From NCBI GenBank assembly GCA_033725935.1, contig MU867082.1, positions 370,949-434,948 on the forward strand: DNA of 64,000 bases, written 5' to 3'. The DNA comes from Cladorrhinum sp. PSN259. Its lineage: Eukaryota > Ascomycota > Sordariomycetes > Sordariales > Podosporaceae. Shown in pieces: positions 1 through 11,000 of the stretch. Numbering within the stretch: position 1 is the first letter of the stretch; every line of letters begins with the position of its first letter. The notes under the pieces were generated by a model. The model saw nothing but the letters and a program-made list of their open reading frames with translations. It ran no database searches and had not been told where the DNA came from. The position numbers were made by a program, and so were the translations under genes.

Positions 1-1758
1 TAGCTGCGCGCCTCCTACTCCCAACGGTGAGGTCCTAAGAGGCAAAGTGGTGCCTCCAGGCGTGCTGAGCTGTTTGCTATTGGTCATTGCGTTGATCGCC
101 ACCGCCTGTTCCTTGTCATTGTCTGGCGTTATACCTGCACCATCTTCATCTACGCAGTAGATACAGAGCAGAGTGTCCCCATCACGAAGAACTGTGCCGA
201 TAGCCCATTCCAATGCGTGGGTGGACTCGTCGCTCATATCCGTTGCAACAAGGTACTTGCGAGGTGGCCGATGCTCTTCCTCCGCATCCTGGACCAACTT
301 GGCGTACTCTCCTCGAGTGATAATCTGAATGGCTCGGTTCGTCTCGTTGTTTGAGATAATTTGCGTCGTCGCGAAGGAGAGCTTCTGGGCGCGCTTAATG
401 TCCGTGATATCCTCTTCCGTGTCAGTATACATGGGAGTGTGCGTTCCCGTTGGTGGAATGTCGAAACTGGTATTTGGGTGGATAACAGGTTTGTTAGCAC
501 CCTTCACCTTTTCCCTTTCCCCTGCTGGATTGGTAAGTGTGATTGAAGGCTCATCGAGGAGTGATCGGTAGGTATAGACAGGCTGTTTTGAAGCCACATG
601 GATCCGCTCTTCTTCTGCCGCTGCCAACAAACTCTGCGCCTGCCTTTTCGCCTCTGGAGACGCAGAAACCTCCTTTGGCTTCAAATCAGCAGTTCGAGCA
701 GCCTTCCTCCCGCGCTCATCCTCATCGGAAGTGCTTGCCCTTTCATCTTCACTGCTCTCCTCAATGAGAAGTTCCCCATCCGGGCCAAGGTAGTCCTTAG
801 CTAACCTGCCGTTATTGGACGCCTCGTCCGACTTCTTTCTCCGCCCCAGTTCTCCAAGCGATCCTCCAGACCGAGCCAGCACCGCATCCGAAAGTCGACG
901 ATATGCGTTGTTGAGCTCGATCGGCTTATTGTCAAGAAGCGCTCGCCCCGCCGGACTCAGAGGTCTACCCATAAGAGGAGTATGTGGCGAATGCGAGCGG
1001 AGGCCCAACCGACTGTTTGGTGACTTTGATTTATTGGTGCCGTTCTTTCGAAGTGCGGGTCCAGAAGCTGAGTGGCCTCCCCTATCCCCGGATAGAACCA
1101 AACCAGTCGCATCGTTCCCCCTCATTATGTCGGCCATGGCGTTCGACCTCTTTCCACCCTGCGTGTTTCGTTTAGGAAGCGCCTGACCTGTATTGTTTGT
1201 GATGATGCCCGAAAACTGGTAATCGAGCGTCGGATCTTTTCTGAAACCCGATCGCGGCCCAAAGTCGGCTGGTTTCGACGCTGCGTCGGACATGCTCCTC
1301 GGGTGGGTGTTTTGGGATGGGCCGATGCTCCGGGAGCTCGAATCGATTGGCGACGAAGGTGTGCTGAGTATCTGCTTTGCGCCTGGCGGCGGCGTATTGA
1401 TGTCCAACATACTTCGAATTGGCCGTGATGGGGGTGTATCTACATCAAGCATACTCCTCACAGGGGGGACTGATCGGGAGAAGGTCTTAGTATCATAACT
1501 CGACAAGCACATCGGTGAAGAGGGGGAATGGGGGGAGAGGAGGAATGGGGAGGGCAGCAGAGGAGAGGGGGGGTCATCACCAATATCCAACATGGATCGA
1601 ACTGGCGATCTGGGCGTAAAGGGGGATGACGACCTGCTCGACTGCATCGTTCTCGGGGCCTTGGGAGCTTTTGCGGCTGATGGGTCTAGAAGGGCAAGAA
1701 TCTCTCTCCGCTCTTCGTCTAGCGCTGCCTCCATCGACATTGGCTGATGGCGAGCCAT
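1..1758 (-). CDS. Universal stress protein (USP) domain protein, partial at left edge
   Basis: The frame is open without a stop from the ATG at 1758 down to base 1 (586 codons), so the 3' part lies outside the window. The first 500 or so residues are Ser/Pro-rich and look disordered. A short motif, RSMLD, occurs three times (about residues 54, 101 and 115), each preceded by P-V/I and followed by an acidic or TPP stretch. From about residue 501 a USP-like fold begins (KYLVATDMSDESTHALEWA, then a strand ending in TLLCIYCVDE), matching the first strand and helix of the UspA family. Fungal proteins of this layout are usually annotated as USP family proteins; binding of ATP cannot be judged because the glycine-rich loop would be beyond the edge. 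No intron is needed. The family is known from stress responses, but its role here is inference. Confidence 0.85.
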   Translation of the reverse strand, partial: MARHQPMSMEAALDEERREILALLDPSAAKAPKAPRTMQSSRSSSPFTPRSPVRSMLDIGDDPPSPLLPSPFLLSPHSPSSPMCLSSYDTKTFSRSVPPVRSMLDVDTPPSRPIRSMLDINTPPPGAKQILSTPSSPIDSSSRSIGPSQNTHPRSMSDAASKPADFGPRSGFRKDPTLDYQFSGIITNNTGQALPKRNTQGGKRSNAMADIMRGNDATGLVLSGDRGGHSASGPALRKNGTNKSKSPNSRLGLRSHSPHTPLMGRPLSPAGRALLDNKPIELNNAYRRLSDAVLARSGGSLGELGRRKKSDEASNNGRLAKDYLGPDGELLIEESSEDERASTSDEDERGRKAARTADLKPKEVSASPEAKRQAQSLLAAAEEERIHVASKQPVYTYRSLLDEPSITLTNPAGEREKVKGANKPVIHPNTSFDIPPTGTHTPMYTDTEEDITDIKRAQKLSFATTQIISNNETNRAIQIITRGEYAKLVQDAEEEHRPPRKYLVATDMSDESTHALEWAIGTVLRDGDTLLCIYCVDEDGAGITPDNDKEQAVAINAMTNSKQLSTPGGTTLPLRTSPLGVGGAQL

Positions 1759-3217
1759 GATGGCAAAATGATTTAATGCTCAGCGTAAAAGAACGTAAGT
1801 GGTGTTTGTTGTCGTTGACCAAAAAAAGGGTTGTGGGGTTGGTGTATTATTGTTGTGGCACGTCGCACGCTAGATATGATATATGGGAGACTCGTAAAAA
1901 TTGAAAATACAAAAGACACGATGGGGATGTACGAAGGCGATGAGGAAGGAGAGACCAGGAAACAGGGTCCGTTTTGTCAAACGTCTGTATCGGAAGGCGG
2001 GGCGCAGACCAAGTTGTTTTTCGCCTTGTGAACACACCGCCAAGACGACCAACAGAGGAGGAGACACGAGGTTCCACGAGTCGGTGCAGTATGCCAAGAC
2101 ACCGCTGAAAGAGCTTGCAGCTTAGCAAGCAGCTCCAAGACAGACAAGGGAGAGCTGTTTCCTGTTTTAGGGATTTGTTCCGGAGGAGACCATTCGGGGG
2201 TTTCGTTTTCTCAAGATGATACTGAATATTGAGTTATTTTATTTATATTTCATTTATCGGAATGATATCAAAAAAAGATGTCAGGTAAATTTATTTTTTG
2301 AGATGCTCAGACCACTCGCTTGTCAGTCATTCGAAGGGACCCGGGACCCAGACCTCAAAGGATGACGTGCGGGGGTGGAGGAGGGGCTGGGGGTCCAGGG
2401 AAGTGGGGGTTGTTGCTCGCCTTACAGGATGACTGGCTTTCCCTAGCCTGGAAACTTCGCTGGCCTAAATTCATTCACACAAGTACCTTGAGGACCTCCC
2501 AATACCACGAGTTTAGAGGCGCCCCTTTCATCGTATTGAAGTGGGCTCCAGCAAGCTGCCCGTTCGTTCAAGTCCTCGAGGTGATTGATTTGTTAGATGC
2601 TTCATCCCTAAACCTCATCGCTGCCCATCCATCAATTCAACAAAGGTGTTTGGATACCCAAACAAGCTGCAACGTCTCTAATAAAAGCGGATGTGCCGCG
2701 CATTACCCGCTCTCATCCACATATGCACGCTCCATGTACCTACTCAGTCACCCAACCCAGCCGACCATCTCCCGGCGACCCCAGTTTTCCCAGCTGGCTG
2801 CCCCAGCCTATGAGTCGCAGCAGGCAGCAAATCGAGATTTCTAGCCTTGGGCAGAACCTTATTATGGAGACCATCATGCCATCCCGTTATTTCCAGGCGA
2901 TGGACAAATAGAACGTCTGACACATTTGCTCTAGTGACCTTCTAGTCTCAAGTCTAATGCAACTGCATCGAGATGGATCGTCCAACAACAGGTACCCACC
3001 GGATGGCAGTGTCTGGAAGCTCCTGGCAACGTGCTTGTCAACAGTAAATATCAAGGTATATACACAATAATGTACAGCATCATTCTCTAGCCTTCTCTAT
3101 ATCCCGATTCTTTTCCGTAAACCGAGCGCTAGTAGAATTCCATAACCACCACCTCTTTTTCATATTCCTTTCTATGCATCCTCAATACCCTTTCCAACCA
3201 CGCCCCGAATACTCCCC
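1759..3217. other. Intergenic region between the USP gene and MRPS7
   Basis: This holds the 5' flank of the USP gene and the 3' flank of MRPS7. Several open frames exist (for example 2320-2844 on the plus strand), but they lack ATG starts or any recognisable composition. I see no RNA gene or repeat. Confidence 0.6.
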
Positions 3218-4128
3218 TTACTGAATCATCTGCCTGACAGCAAAATTATTCAAGTTAGCTCTAGCAGCCGTGCCCATTTTATGCACCTGCGCGCGCTTGT
3301 CCCACACGCTCGACCTTCCCTCAACAACAGCGACGATCTCCTCTGCAACTCTGTGAGGAAACATTCCTCTTCCACTTCCTTTGCTCTTCTTGTTGCTGAC
3401 GGCATCCAAGATCCATCCCACAGCCGTTCTCCTTCTCTTTCTCGCGTCGAGCGGAAATGGCACTTCCAAAGCTCGACCACCACCGGCCAACTTGGCGAAT
3501 CTCTTGATTGTCACCAGAGGGGCAACACTGTCAATAGCGACGCGGAGAAAGAGGACGGGGTCCAGTGGTAAATCGGCTGCTGAGGGGTGGCCTAGCACCA
3601 GGGGACGTTGGGGGTTGAATTTGGGCACGGGCGAGGTTCGTAGGAAGTTGAGGATCATGGCCATGTCCTATTTACAATACCATTTTGTCAGTAATATGTT
3701 CCGAATAAATTCGCCCAATTTTCTTATGATAGAGGGGGAATAGAAATTACCCTCTGAGCCTGCCCCAATTTCCCATCCTTCATCAACAACCTAGTGACCT
3801 GCGCAACAATATCATCGTACCGATAATTCTTGTGCATGTTGGAAGGCAGAGGCAGCTCCGGCAGGCCGAATTTGTGTCCCTCCACCTCGCGATTAAAGGG
3901 GTTCAGTCCGTAAGCCACCATCTCAAGCTGGCTGAGAGCGATCTGATTATCTTCGGCGGCGGCATCCGGTAATGTGGTGGTGGAGTGGCTGGTGATGTTG
4001 CTATCGTCGGCGAAGCCCCGGCGGGCAAGTACTGCAGCAGCGAATGGCCTCGGCGCCGCCGCATATCGCACTGCTGGACGGGCCGCCGCCCTGCAGGCTG
4101 AAGAGAGCACGTTTAACCTCGGTGGCAT
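3218..4128 (-). CDS. RSM7: Mitochondrial small-subunit ribosomal protein S7 (uS7m)
   Basis: Two exons, 4128-3751 and 3667-3218, are joined over an 83-nt intron (GTAATT...AATAG) in phase 0, giving 275 residues. The first 45 or so residues are Ala/Arg-rich with few acidic residues, a typical mitochondrial presequence. The body carries the S7/uS7 signature: a basic segment after an N-terminal helix, then VPFPLDARKRRRTAVGWI, and a C-terminal helix with HRVAEEI and the KRAQVHKMGTAARAN stretch that contacts 16S-like rRNA. The protein assembles the head of the mitoribosomal 30S-like subunit. The upstream in-frame codon at 4131 is GTG, so the ATG at 4128 was chosen. Confidence 0.92.
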
Positions 4129-4502
4129 CACGGTCGGTTATCTGAGGGTTTTTGTGCTGCGGTCCCCGTAATCGCGTCGGCAGGATTCCCTCCCACCACC
4201 GAGCAAGTGAGTTGTTCCGGCGGCCCTTTCCCTTTCGAAAAATTGGAGAGACGGCCCGCAGTTTAGCCGATACCGCGGGGTGTTCCAGCTTTTACCCCAA
4301 AGCTTGGACTTTTCTAGCCAGAGAACACCAGACGGGCAAAGTGGAGTAAGCTCTCGTGAACCTTGTTACAAGCATCTCCTCGGACGGATCACATGAGCCA
4401 ATCAAGGCGACAAACAACGGCCGCCTCTTTTGTTTTTCGAACTGGGCTGGCACTGATGGCTGGTTGGTGGTCACAAAACACCAATCGCCCACCACGTAAC
4501 AT

Positions 4503-4541
4503 TATGTATTTCGTGATTAACCAAAATCTTTTGACTCTTTA
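4503..4541 (+). repeat. Left member of direct repeat flanking MITE copy 1
   Basis: This 39-bp segment begins tatgtatt and ends ctttta-type sequence (gactcttta). A 40-bp near-copy at 4850-4889 begins with the same tatgtatt and ends gactgttta. The two abut the element exactly, sharing its terminal TA dinucleotides, and differ at about eight positions by eye. Confidence 0.75.
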
Positions 4542-4851
4542 CAATCTAATGCTTGAACGTCTGTTAGCGCGGTAAACGCCTCACTCACACTTTCCTATGC
4601 CTATTTCACTCACTTATTTATACGCCTGTCCAGCTTCTTCTGTTAATGCATTCCTGACTCCTTTTTACGTATGCTGAATATCCCGACCTGCATAGGTAAT
4701 TCGTTCCAGCACGTACAATTTTTTTAATTTTACGATTTTCTAGACCTTACGGTTTGTATTTTATTGATTAGCTTCTCGTATACCTTGTTTTCTGTCCTTG
4801 GTTTTATGGGCCATGTAACGATCTAATAAACGTTTCAAGTATTAGATTGTA
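4540..4851 (+). mobile_element. MITE-like element, copy 1 (312 bp)
   Basis: The element is bounded by imperfect terminal inverted repeats of about 30 bp that start TACAATCTAATGCTT at the left and end AAGTATTAGATTGTA at the right. The outermost TA on each side fits a TA target-site duplication, as used by Tc1/mariner-type transposases. No ORF is present, so it would be non-autonomous. It matches the elements at 23615-23958 (same orientation) and 35716-36035 (inverted) along its whole length, sharing blocks such as the one around the sequence gatatcccgacctg. This copy has only one unit of an internal block that is duplicated in the other two. It is flanked flush by a 39/40-bp imperfect direct repeat. 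Confidence 0.85.
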
Positions 4852-4889
4852 TGTATTCCGTGTGATTAACTAAAATCGTCGACTGTTTA
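4850..4889 (+). repeat. Right member of direct repeat flanking MITE copy 1
   Basis: This is the partner of the segment at 4503-4541; see that entry. The shared core is tgattaac-aaaatc followed by gact-ttta. Confidence 0.75.
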
Positions 4890-6084
4890 CTTCTTTCTAT
4901 ATAGTATGTATAGCCTCGTTTAGCGGAAAAAAGAACTGCATAATCTTTATAATTTGTACGAGGCAAAAAAAAAACCCAAAAAAAACCCCCAAAAAAACCC
5001 CCCTCCTTTCGATCTGCGGAATCTTTCTTTTTCCCGACCATCTCCCATGCCATCTCATCTTCAGCATCTTTCTTCCTGGGGGTTTCGTTCCACAAGCCCC
5101 ACGGAACATATTGAATGTATTACAACGACTAATTCTTCAACTACTGTGCTCAGGTCATAAGAGTGAAAAAAAGAAACACAAGACGGCATACCTACATGAT
5201 CTAGACAAACCCTTTCCGTGCTGTACAACATCAAACCCGGATTTTTTTTTTTTTACTTCTTCTTCTTCTTCTTCTCCTTATTCTCCCCTTAAAGTCGACT
5301 TTACAAAAACTTTTTTGCGGACCCAAAACCCTGCAGCTTTCTATCATGTTCTTCTTCTTCGTTTTTATTTAATTTTTTAATTCCTATTTGGCATCTTTTT
5401 ACACCTGCTATGTATAACAAGTACCTAGATATCCCGATATGCACAAAAGGGAATTTCATTCCATCCTTCCATCCTTCCATCCACCACGTGCCCTTCCTCA
5501 TCAACCCATGTGTTGTTCAGTGCATGTAGGCAGAAAAAAGAAAGAAAAAAATGCACCTCATCAGCCGGCCCTATCCAACACAGCCAACCAGCGGTAATCA
5601 TGCACACTGCAATGACTGCATAGCATGACAAGATCCACAAAAAGCTCTCCTGGGAACTTGCTCTTTTGGTACATCTATTTTTGAACAAGCATAGAAAAAC
5701 TTCCTTCTACGCATGCAAGCCCTTGCCCTGCTCAGCTTAAGCATCGACGGTCCTGACGGTCGTTGGATATTGTGTAGATAATCCGCAATCTGTACTTTGC
5801 CGTATATTCGTTGACATCTAACTGGCGGGTTTTGTCCATGCGTGGTGTCTTTTTTTTGTCGACCGGGGTATTTTCGTCAAGTCCCGAGAAACAAGGGTAA
5901 GGGTACATACGACCGACAGAGAGCAGTACCAAACCGGAAATCGGCGGTGTAAGTGGTAGGGGTGTATTAGTGGTGAAAGCAAGCTGCGTGCATGTCTTGG
6001 CAAAGAAGCCAACAACAACCTCACCTCTTCGTTTTCTGTGTCGATGCCAGTGACTCAGTGATCGACATGAAAGAGCCCCTCCCT

Positions 6085-6092
6085 CTTTTATA
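6085..6092 (-). promoter_or_regulatory. Canonical TATA box (TATAAAAG) without an assigned gene
   Basis: On the minus strand CCCCTATAAAAGAGGG lies about 20 nt before an ATG at 6068. The short frame from that ATG (MSITES, 15 codons) meets a GTGAGG donor-like site. Further down, a frame containing an ATG at 5908 and ending at 5732 stays open for about 60 codons. A regulated small gene or non-coding RNA is possible but unproven. Confidence 0.3.
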
Positions 6093-7589
6093 GGGGTTTT
6101 AAGTGTCGGTTCTTCTTTTCGGACTTTTCGGAGGTTTCATGTGTGTGTTTGTTTGTGAGGTCGGAAAAGGCGGTCCCAAAAAAAGAGGGTTTCAATGATC
6201 TATCAGAATGAAGGTTGGTATCAAAAATTACCAAAAAGAAGGAAAATAACAATTGAAAAAAAGAAACGAAAAATAAGAAACAAAAAGAGGAAAGATTATA
6301 AAGAGAGACAACACCAAGTAAAGCAGAGCCAGAATTTCAATCCCCCAGTCTAACCAGATCCCAATCTATCCATGGTATCCCCTCCAAAAATGCAGTCTGC
6401 CCGTTTCTCCCGTCTCTCCCATCCAACAGGAAAAGAATCACAATTTTCAGTCGTCATCGCACCCCTCATCGCTTGGATGTCGTAGAATCGAACGCCGTAG
6501 TGCAGTCTCATGACAATCGTAAGAATGCCCTGTGTCTCGTCAGCCTTTCTACCCACAGAGTTCTCCTCCAAGCCGTACCACCAGCAAGGTAAAAAGAAAA
6601 CTGTAAGCTTAATCAGCCAGTCAGTCCACAAGACTTCGCCACAATCCAACACAAAGTGCCACCACAGCCATAACATTCCCGAATCCCAAGGCATTGAAGC
6701 AGCATCAAACCAAAAAAAGACCGAGAATAGGTAAGTTTTCGCTGTTTGTCTGTTCGAGATTGCCTGACCCAGTAAGTTTCCAGCTTTATCCAATAATGAT
6801 GCCATTGCCAATCCCCCCCTTAAAAAAACAATTTTCCACCCGTCCAATATTCATCCCCCAGGGTATCGAGATTCTTTTCTGACCCTCAGCCGCTCGCTTT
6901 CCTCAGATGTAAATCCCCCTATTGGTAATCAGAGACCGGAAGTCCGCCTCTCAGTAGCAGCCATATCCTTCTCCCCGCGATCCAAGTCCCCCGAGCCTCA
7001 ACCAAGTTCTAGACAAAACTCCATAAAGGGTGTTCCTAGCAAAGGGAGGTGCGGTGAAAATGTCGAGGACAGAGGTGTGCTGCCGATCGGTTTGATTCCT
7101 CTGTCTCAGTCAAAAACCAACCGAGGTGATCCGGCCGTAGGAAGCAGAAGAGATGAGTGGGGGCAACAAATCCCCCAACGCCAGCCAAGTAATAATGATA
7201 TTTTCCAATATCCGCTAGTTCATCCTCCATTACAAGAAAAATCCAAATCCGCCAAAAAAAAAAAAAAAAAGCGCGTAAAACAGGAGGAAAAAAAAGTAAA
7301 AAGGTTTGTCGTAAAGTATTCGATATCGTACAGCAAATTGAAATGATCGTGAAAGGGTTAATCGTTTTTGTCGTAAGTTGTCGTTGCCGCTCGTAAACTC
7401 GATTAGGTGAACGGAAGCGAGAGACAACTTGACTTGAGAGGGTTGAATGATCGACCGGCAAAAAGCACATCACAGGAGGCCCGAGCCCCCAGGCAACTTT
7501 TGCGTAGATCCCCTCTCTCGCCCTATCATCAATCTCGCTCCCACACACTACCTCTTGAACACATCAGGTTTCGACAAGATCGCAATAAT

Positions 7590-8060
7590 CTACCATCCAT
7601 TGTGCTGGCTATGGGCGCTGCGGTTGCTGCGGGTGGTGGAAGGAGAACTGGGGCTCGAAGTGCCCATGATACTTCCCAGAGCGACCTCGGCGGCATCTTC
7701 TTTAGCGTTGTTGAGGTTCTTTCCGTCATACCAGAACCTAGCGTTGTAAACACGGTCGTAGATCGTAACGGAGCTCGACCATGCTGTACGCCCGCCTAGA
7801 GATGAAGAGATATTGTTAGAATTTTTGTTCGTGGGCAACGGTGGTATATTGGTCTTTGAAGCTTACCTCGACGGTCTGACACGATTCTGAACTCCGGGTT
7901 AGGAAGCGAATACGTGCGGCAGGCCTCTGTTATGCTTCGTCAGTGGTATTACAACAATTAGCTGGTAGAGTGACTTACCGAACAGCTGCTCCTGCCAGCT
8001 TTGGCGAACAACCGGGGATTGAGGGGAGGAGGAAGACGAGGCAGAGTTCTTGTACGCCAT
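7590..8060 (-). CDS. Small double-stranded RNA-binding domain protein
   Basis: Three exons (8060-7979, 7926-7867, 7795-7590) are joined by introns of 52 and 71 nt with GTAAGT/GTAAGC donors, giving 115 residues. After a Ser-rich N-terminus of about 20 residues, residues 22-90 form one dsRBM: helix 1 (SWQEQLFEACRTY), a strand with the P-E-F motif, then TAWSSSVTIYDRVYNARFWYDG and the C-terminal helix with KEDAAEVAL, which carries the KxxA-like dsRNA-contact region. The C-terminal 25 residues are Ser/Asn-rich. Single-dsRBM proteins of this size are common in filamentous ascomycetes and their targets are generally unknown. It has no Dicer, deaminase or kinase domain. Confidence 0.85.
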
Positions 8061-11000
8061 CGTGTCCGTAATGACTAATGGCCGAGATAGAGTTTTGAGT
8101 AGCGATTCGTGTCTCGCGCGTCAAAGACGGAGCGAATGGTTGGCTGTGAAAGACGGGATATTGTTGATCGTAGGGATCACCAAAGCGTTTGGTTGAAATT
8201 GCAATTGAAGCGGTGGGAAGGTTATAAGAATGTTGACATGGAAGGTTGTATCGTGGTGAAGGGGGACCGATTAGGATTAAATAAGCGTGAACCAGAAACG
8301 GCTTTACCAGGCATACTCCAGCCAGCTCCGCACAGGCTCGTCTTTGGTCTGACAATCAACGAGATGTAAAACGAGGGAAGGCTGGAAGCAATGTCGTGGA
8401 AGAAGTTAAGTGGAAGAAGGCCCGTATGCTTAATTAAGAATGATGCATTTCCGTTACTCGGTCTGTGCTGTATCGTGTTATCCCCTTCCGAGTGAAACTC
8501 TGGTTTGTTTGCCAACCCTAGACGGGATGCCGCATGACAAGCAAAGACGGATGGATTGCCAAAACAGCAGGAGGCGAAAACAATCGTTGCTGTTCAACTC
8601 ACGATAGGTTGACTGCCGGTAAGATCGGGGAAGAATATGATATCCCAAAAAAGAAAACACCAGTAATTTTAGCTTGTCAGAGTTGAGTAGCCTTTGGGCA
8701 TTGACCGACCTGGCGGAGGATAACCTCTTTCGGTTCGGCTTGAGGTGAGGAAGTTGGCGGAAATTTCCTTTCCTTCCTTCCTTCTTCCCCATGTACTTTC
8801 TGCATACGGGAATGCCTCCACAAGTATATGCCAAGTCACACATCTTGAGCACTAAGAACCAGCGGGCGCCACTCGGGACCGAATCCACAGGGAAGCAAGA
8901 CGGGGAGGTTATGGCGCTAGTCAAGAACGACATGACCGCAATCGTAAACTGGAGGAAGGAGCACACGACAGGGGCTGAACAGTATAGCTCAAGCGTCGAC
9001 AGTCTCTGGGAAGAGAAACGTACCTTCCCGGCCACACGGCTCGGAGTGCGGCGGCCCCAGGTGACGCATGAGGAAACGGAAAAGCACAAACACAGATTCA
9101 AGAAAAGAAAACATGGTGGGAGACGGCGACCCCTGCTCGTTCAACATGGGGGGTGCAGGTTCGGACGAGAATGGCTGCTGCACTGTGTTGTCAGCCTTCA
9201 GCCCAAAACGTGCTAACACTAGGAAAACTTGCAAGGGAAAAGAAAAGGTGAGCTGGTGATGAGTGCTGCCATTGTAATCGGCGAGGATCTGAGAACTTTG
9301 CTCAACAGTGCAGAAAGAAAAGGAGATGTCGTTGTAAGTTATGGGGCTGGGCAAAAACGTCAATGTTGTTCCTTGGGTGCCAAGAAGAGCACTGAGCTGT
9401 CAGTGGAAAAAAAATATGGACCCCCATCTGGAGAGTCTAAATTCAGACATTCAAAACTTTTGGTGGGATGTTTCAAAGCCCCTCTGTGGGGGACAAGGAC
9501 TTGAATGGCCTCGATGAGCGAATCGGGCAACCGCGAGAAGACCTTCCTAACAGTAGTTTCTGTGGGTTGTCTGTCTGTGATTGGACGAATCATGTTGTGC
9601 TGTGTCGACAACCACAACCACTCCGACTAACTTTGAAACGACGTTGGGTTGTTTCGGTTACTTCTCAGTGTTGGTCCAGTGATCCGATCTTTCTGGATGG
9701 ACAGGGACAGTGAATCAGCTCGATCGCTGTCGGTCGAGATCGGGTACCTTTTGTTTCCTTGTTCTCTTTCCAACTCGCCCCAGGATGGAAACCAGAACGA
9801 GACCGTTGGGTCAGGTAGTGATGATGAAGAGAGAGCCAGGGAATTGAGAAACTGTGAAACTTGGTGCTGGGAGGATTGGCCAGTATACGGCAAGCAACCG
9901 GAGACGAAACAACTCGCAATATCGCTACCACTCAGTCGGGAACAGCGAAGCGGGTATCCAGTTCATGATGGATGACTGGGTCGAATGGAACTATGTTTCG
10001 CATGCGGGCCAGGGGAGAAGAAGGGCGTCCGCGGGGTTCTGGGATGGTCGGTCGGCTAGCGCACCAGGGACAAAGCAGGAAATTCGTGGAATCACGCACA
10101 ACGGGCCGTAGTTGACCGCTTGATGAACGTTCTCTGGCGGAAGTTGTATGGTTGAGCCCCATCCCGCAAGCTAGCCGGCGGTGTGTGAAATGACGATGGC
10201 TCCAAGGTACTACATGGGGCGCGACAAGTACCGTTCGCTCTAGTGTCATGGCATCGCTTCGTGTTGTGAAACCGTTCATCCAATATGCCGATTTTGGCAG
10301 ACCTAAAAAAACATCAAGATATTTTCCCAAGAAGCCAGATGGCATCGTGTTTCTGGTTGATATTGCTCCTTTTGACTTAGCATCTGGTTTCACCCCCTCC
10401 TCGGTGTCTCCGGACAGTGACCCCCATTTCACTTGATCAAGTAATCCTCAGTTAGTCGTCTGCAGACGGGTTGGAAGGGGACAATAGACCTGTCACACAA
10501 AGATGATCAAGTTGGTGAGCACATGGCACCCTCAGAGAAAGTCCATTACCTTGTGTCAGCCCAAAGCGAGGATCGTGGCGCTCTGCACGACCAAGTTGTG
10601 CCTTCGAACAGCCGCGATCTAGCAGCACTGGATGTTGAAAGTAAAGTTGTCGATCAAACCTGCAGCATTAGGACTCGGGTGACACGCGGCTTCTTGACGT
10701 AGATCTCACAGACCGGCCGACGGGCGAAAGAGAGGGAGTTGAGGGGTGAAGAATATCACCCTATCGTGAAAACTTTCCCAAGTAAGCCAGAGGGTCATCA
10801 GGCACGACGACACATCTGGTCGGTCTGCTGGCAGCCAATGAGGACAGTCGCGGTATTGGGTACTAATAATGATGCAAACAGATGGAGGAGTATAAAGCAG
10901 ACGGAGAAGTATGGGGCGCCGGCCATAGCGGCGGTGCAAGAATTGGTTCAGAACATTGTGTAATAAAAGCTGCCGTCACCCGGGGAATGTATGTACTCCC

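Larger units (their letters stand above)
4129..7589. other. Gene-poor region with one MITE and an orphan TATA box
   Basis: This 3.5-kb gap contains the MITE at 4540-4851, pyrimidine-rich and A-rich low-complexity tracts (for example near 4965-5000 and 7250-7270) and a minus-strand TATA box near 6090. Open frames such as 6350-6847 (minus, 165 codons) are Trp/Phe-rich and resemble no family. I support no protein gene here. Confidence 0.55.

Noticed and set aside
2320..2844. Plus-strand ORF of 174 codons
   Set aside because: It lacks an ATG at its start, has low-complexity composition and shows no motif or splice extension.
6350..6847. Minus-strand ORF of 165 codons, Trp-rich
   Set aside because: Composition does not resemble a protein family, and the region is pyrimidine/purine biased, which keeps frames open by chance.
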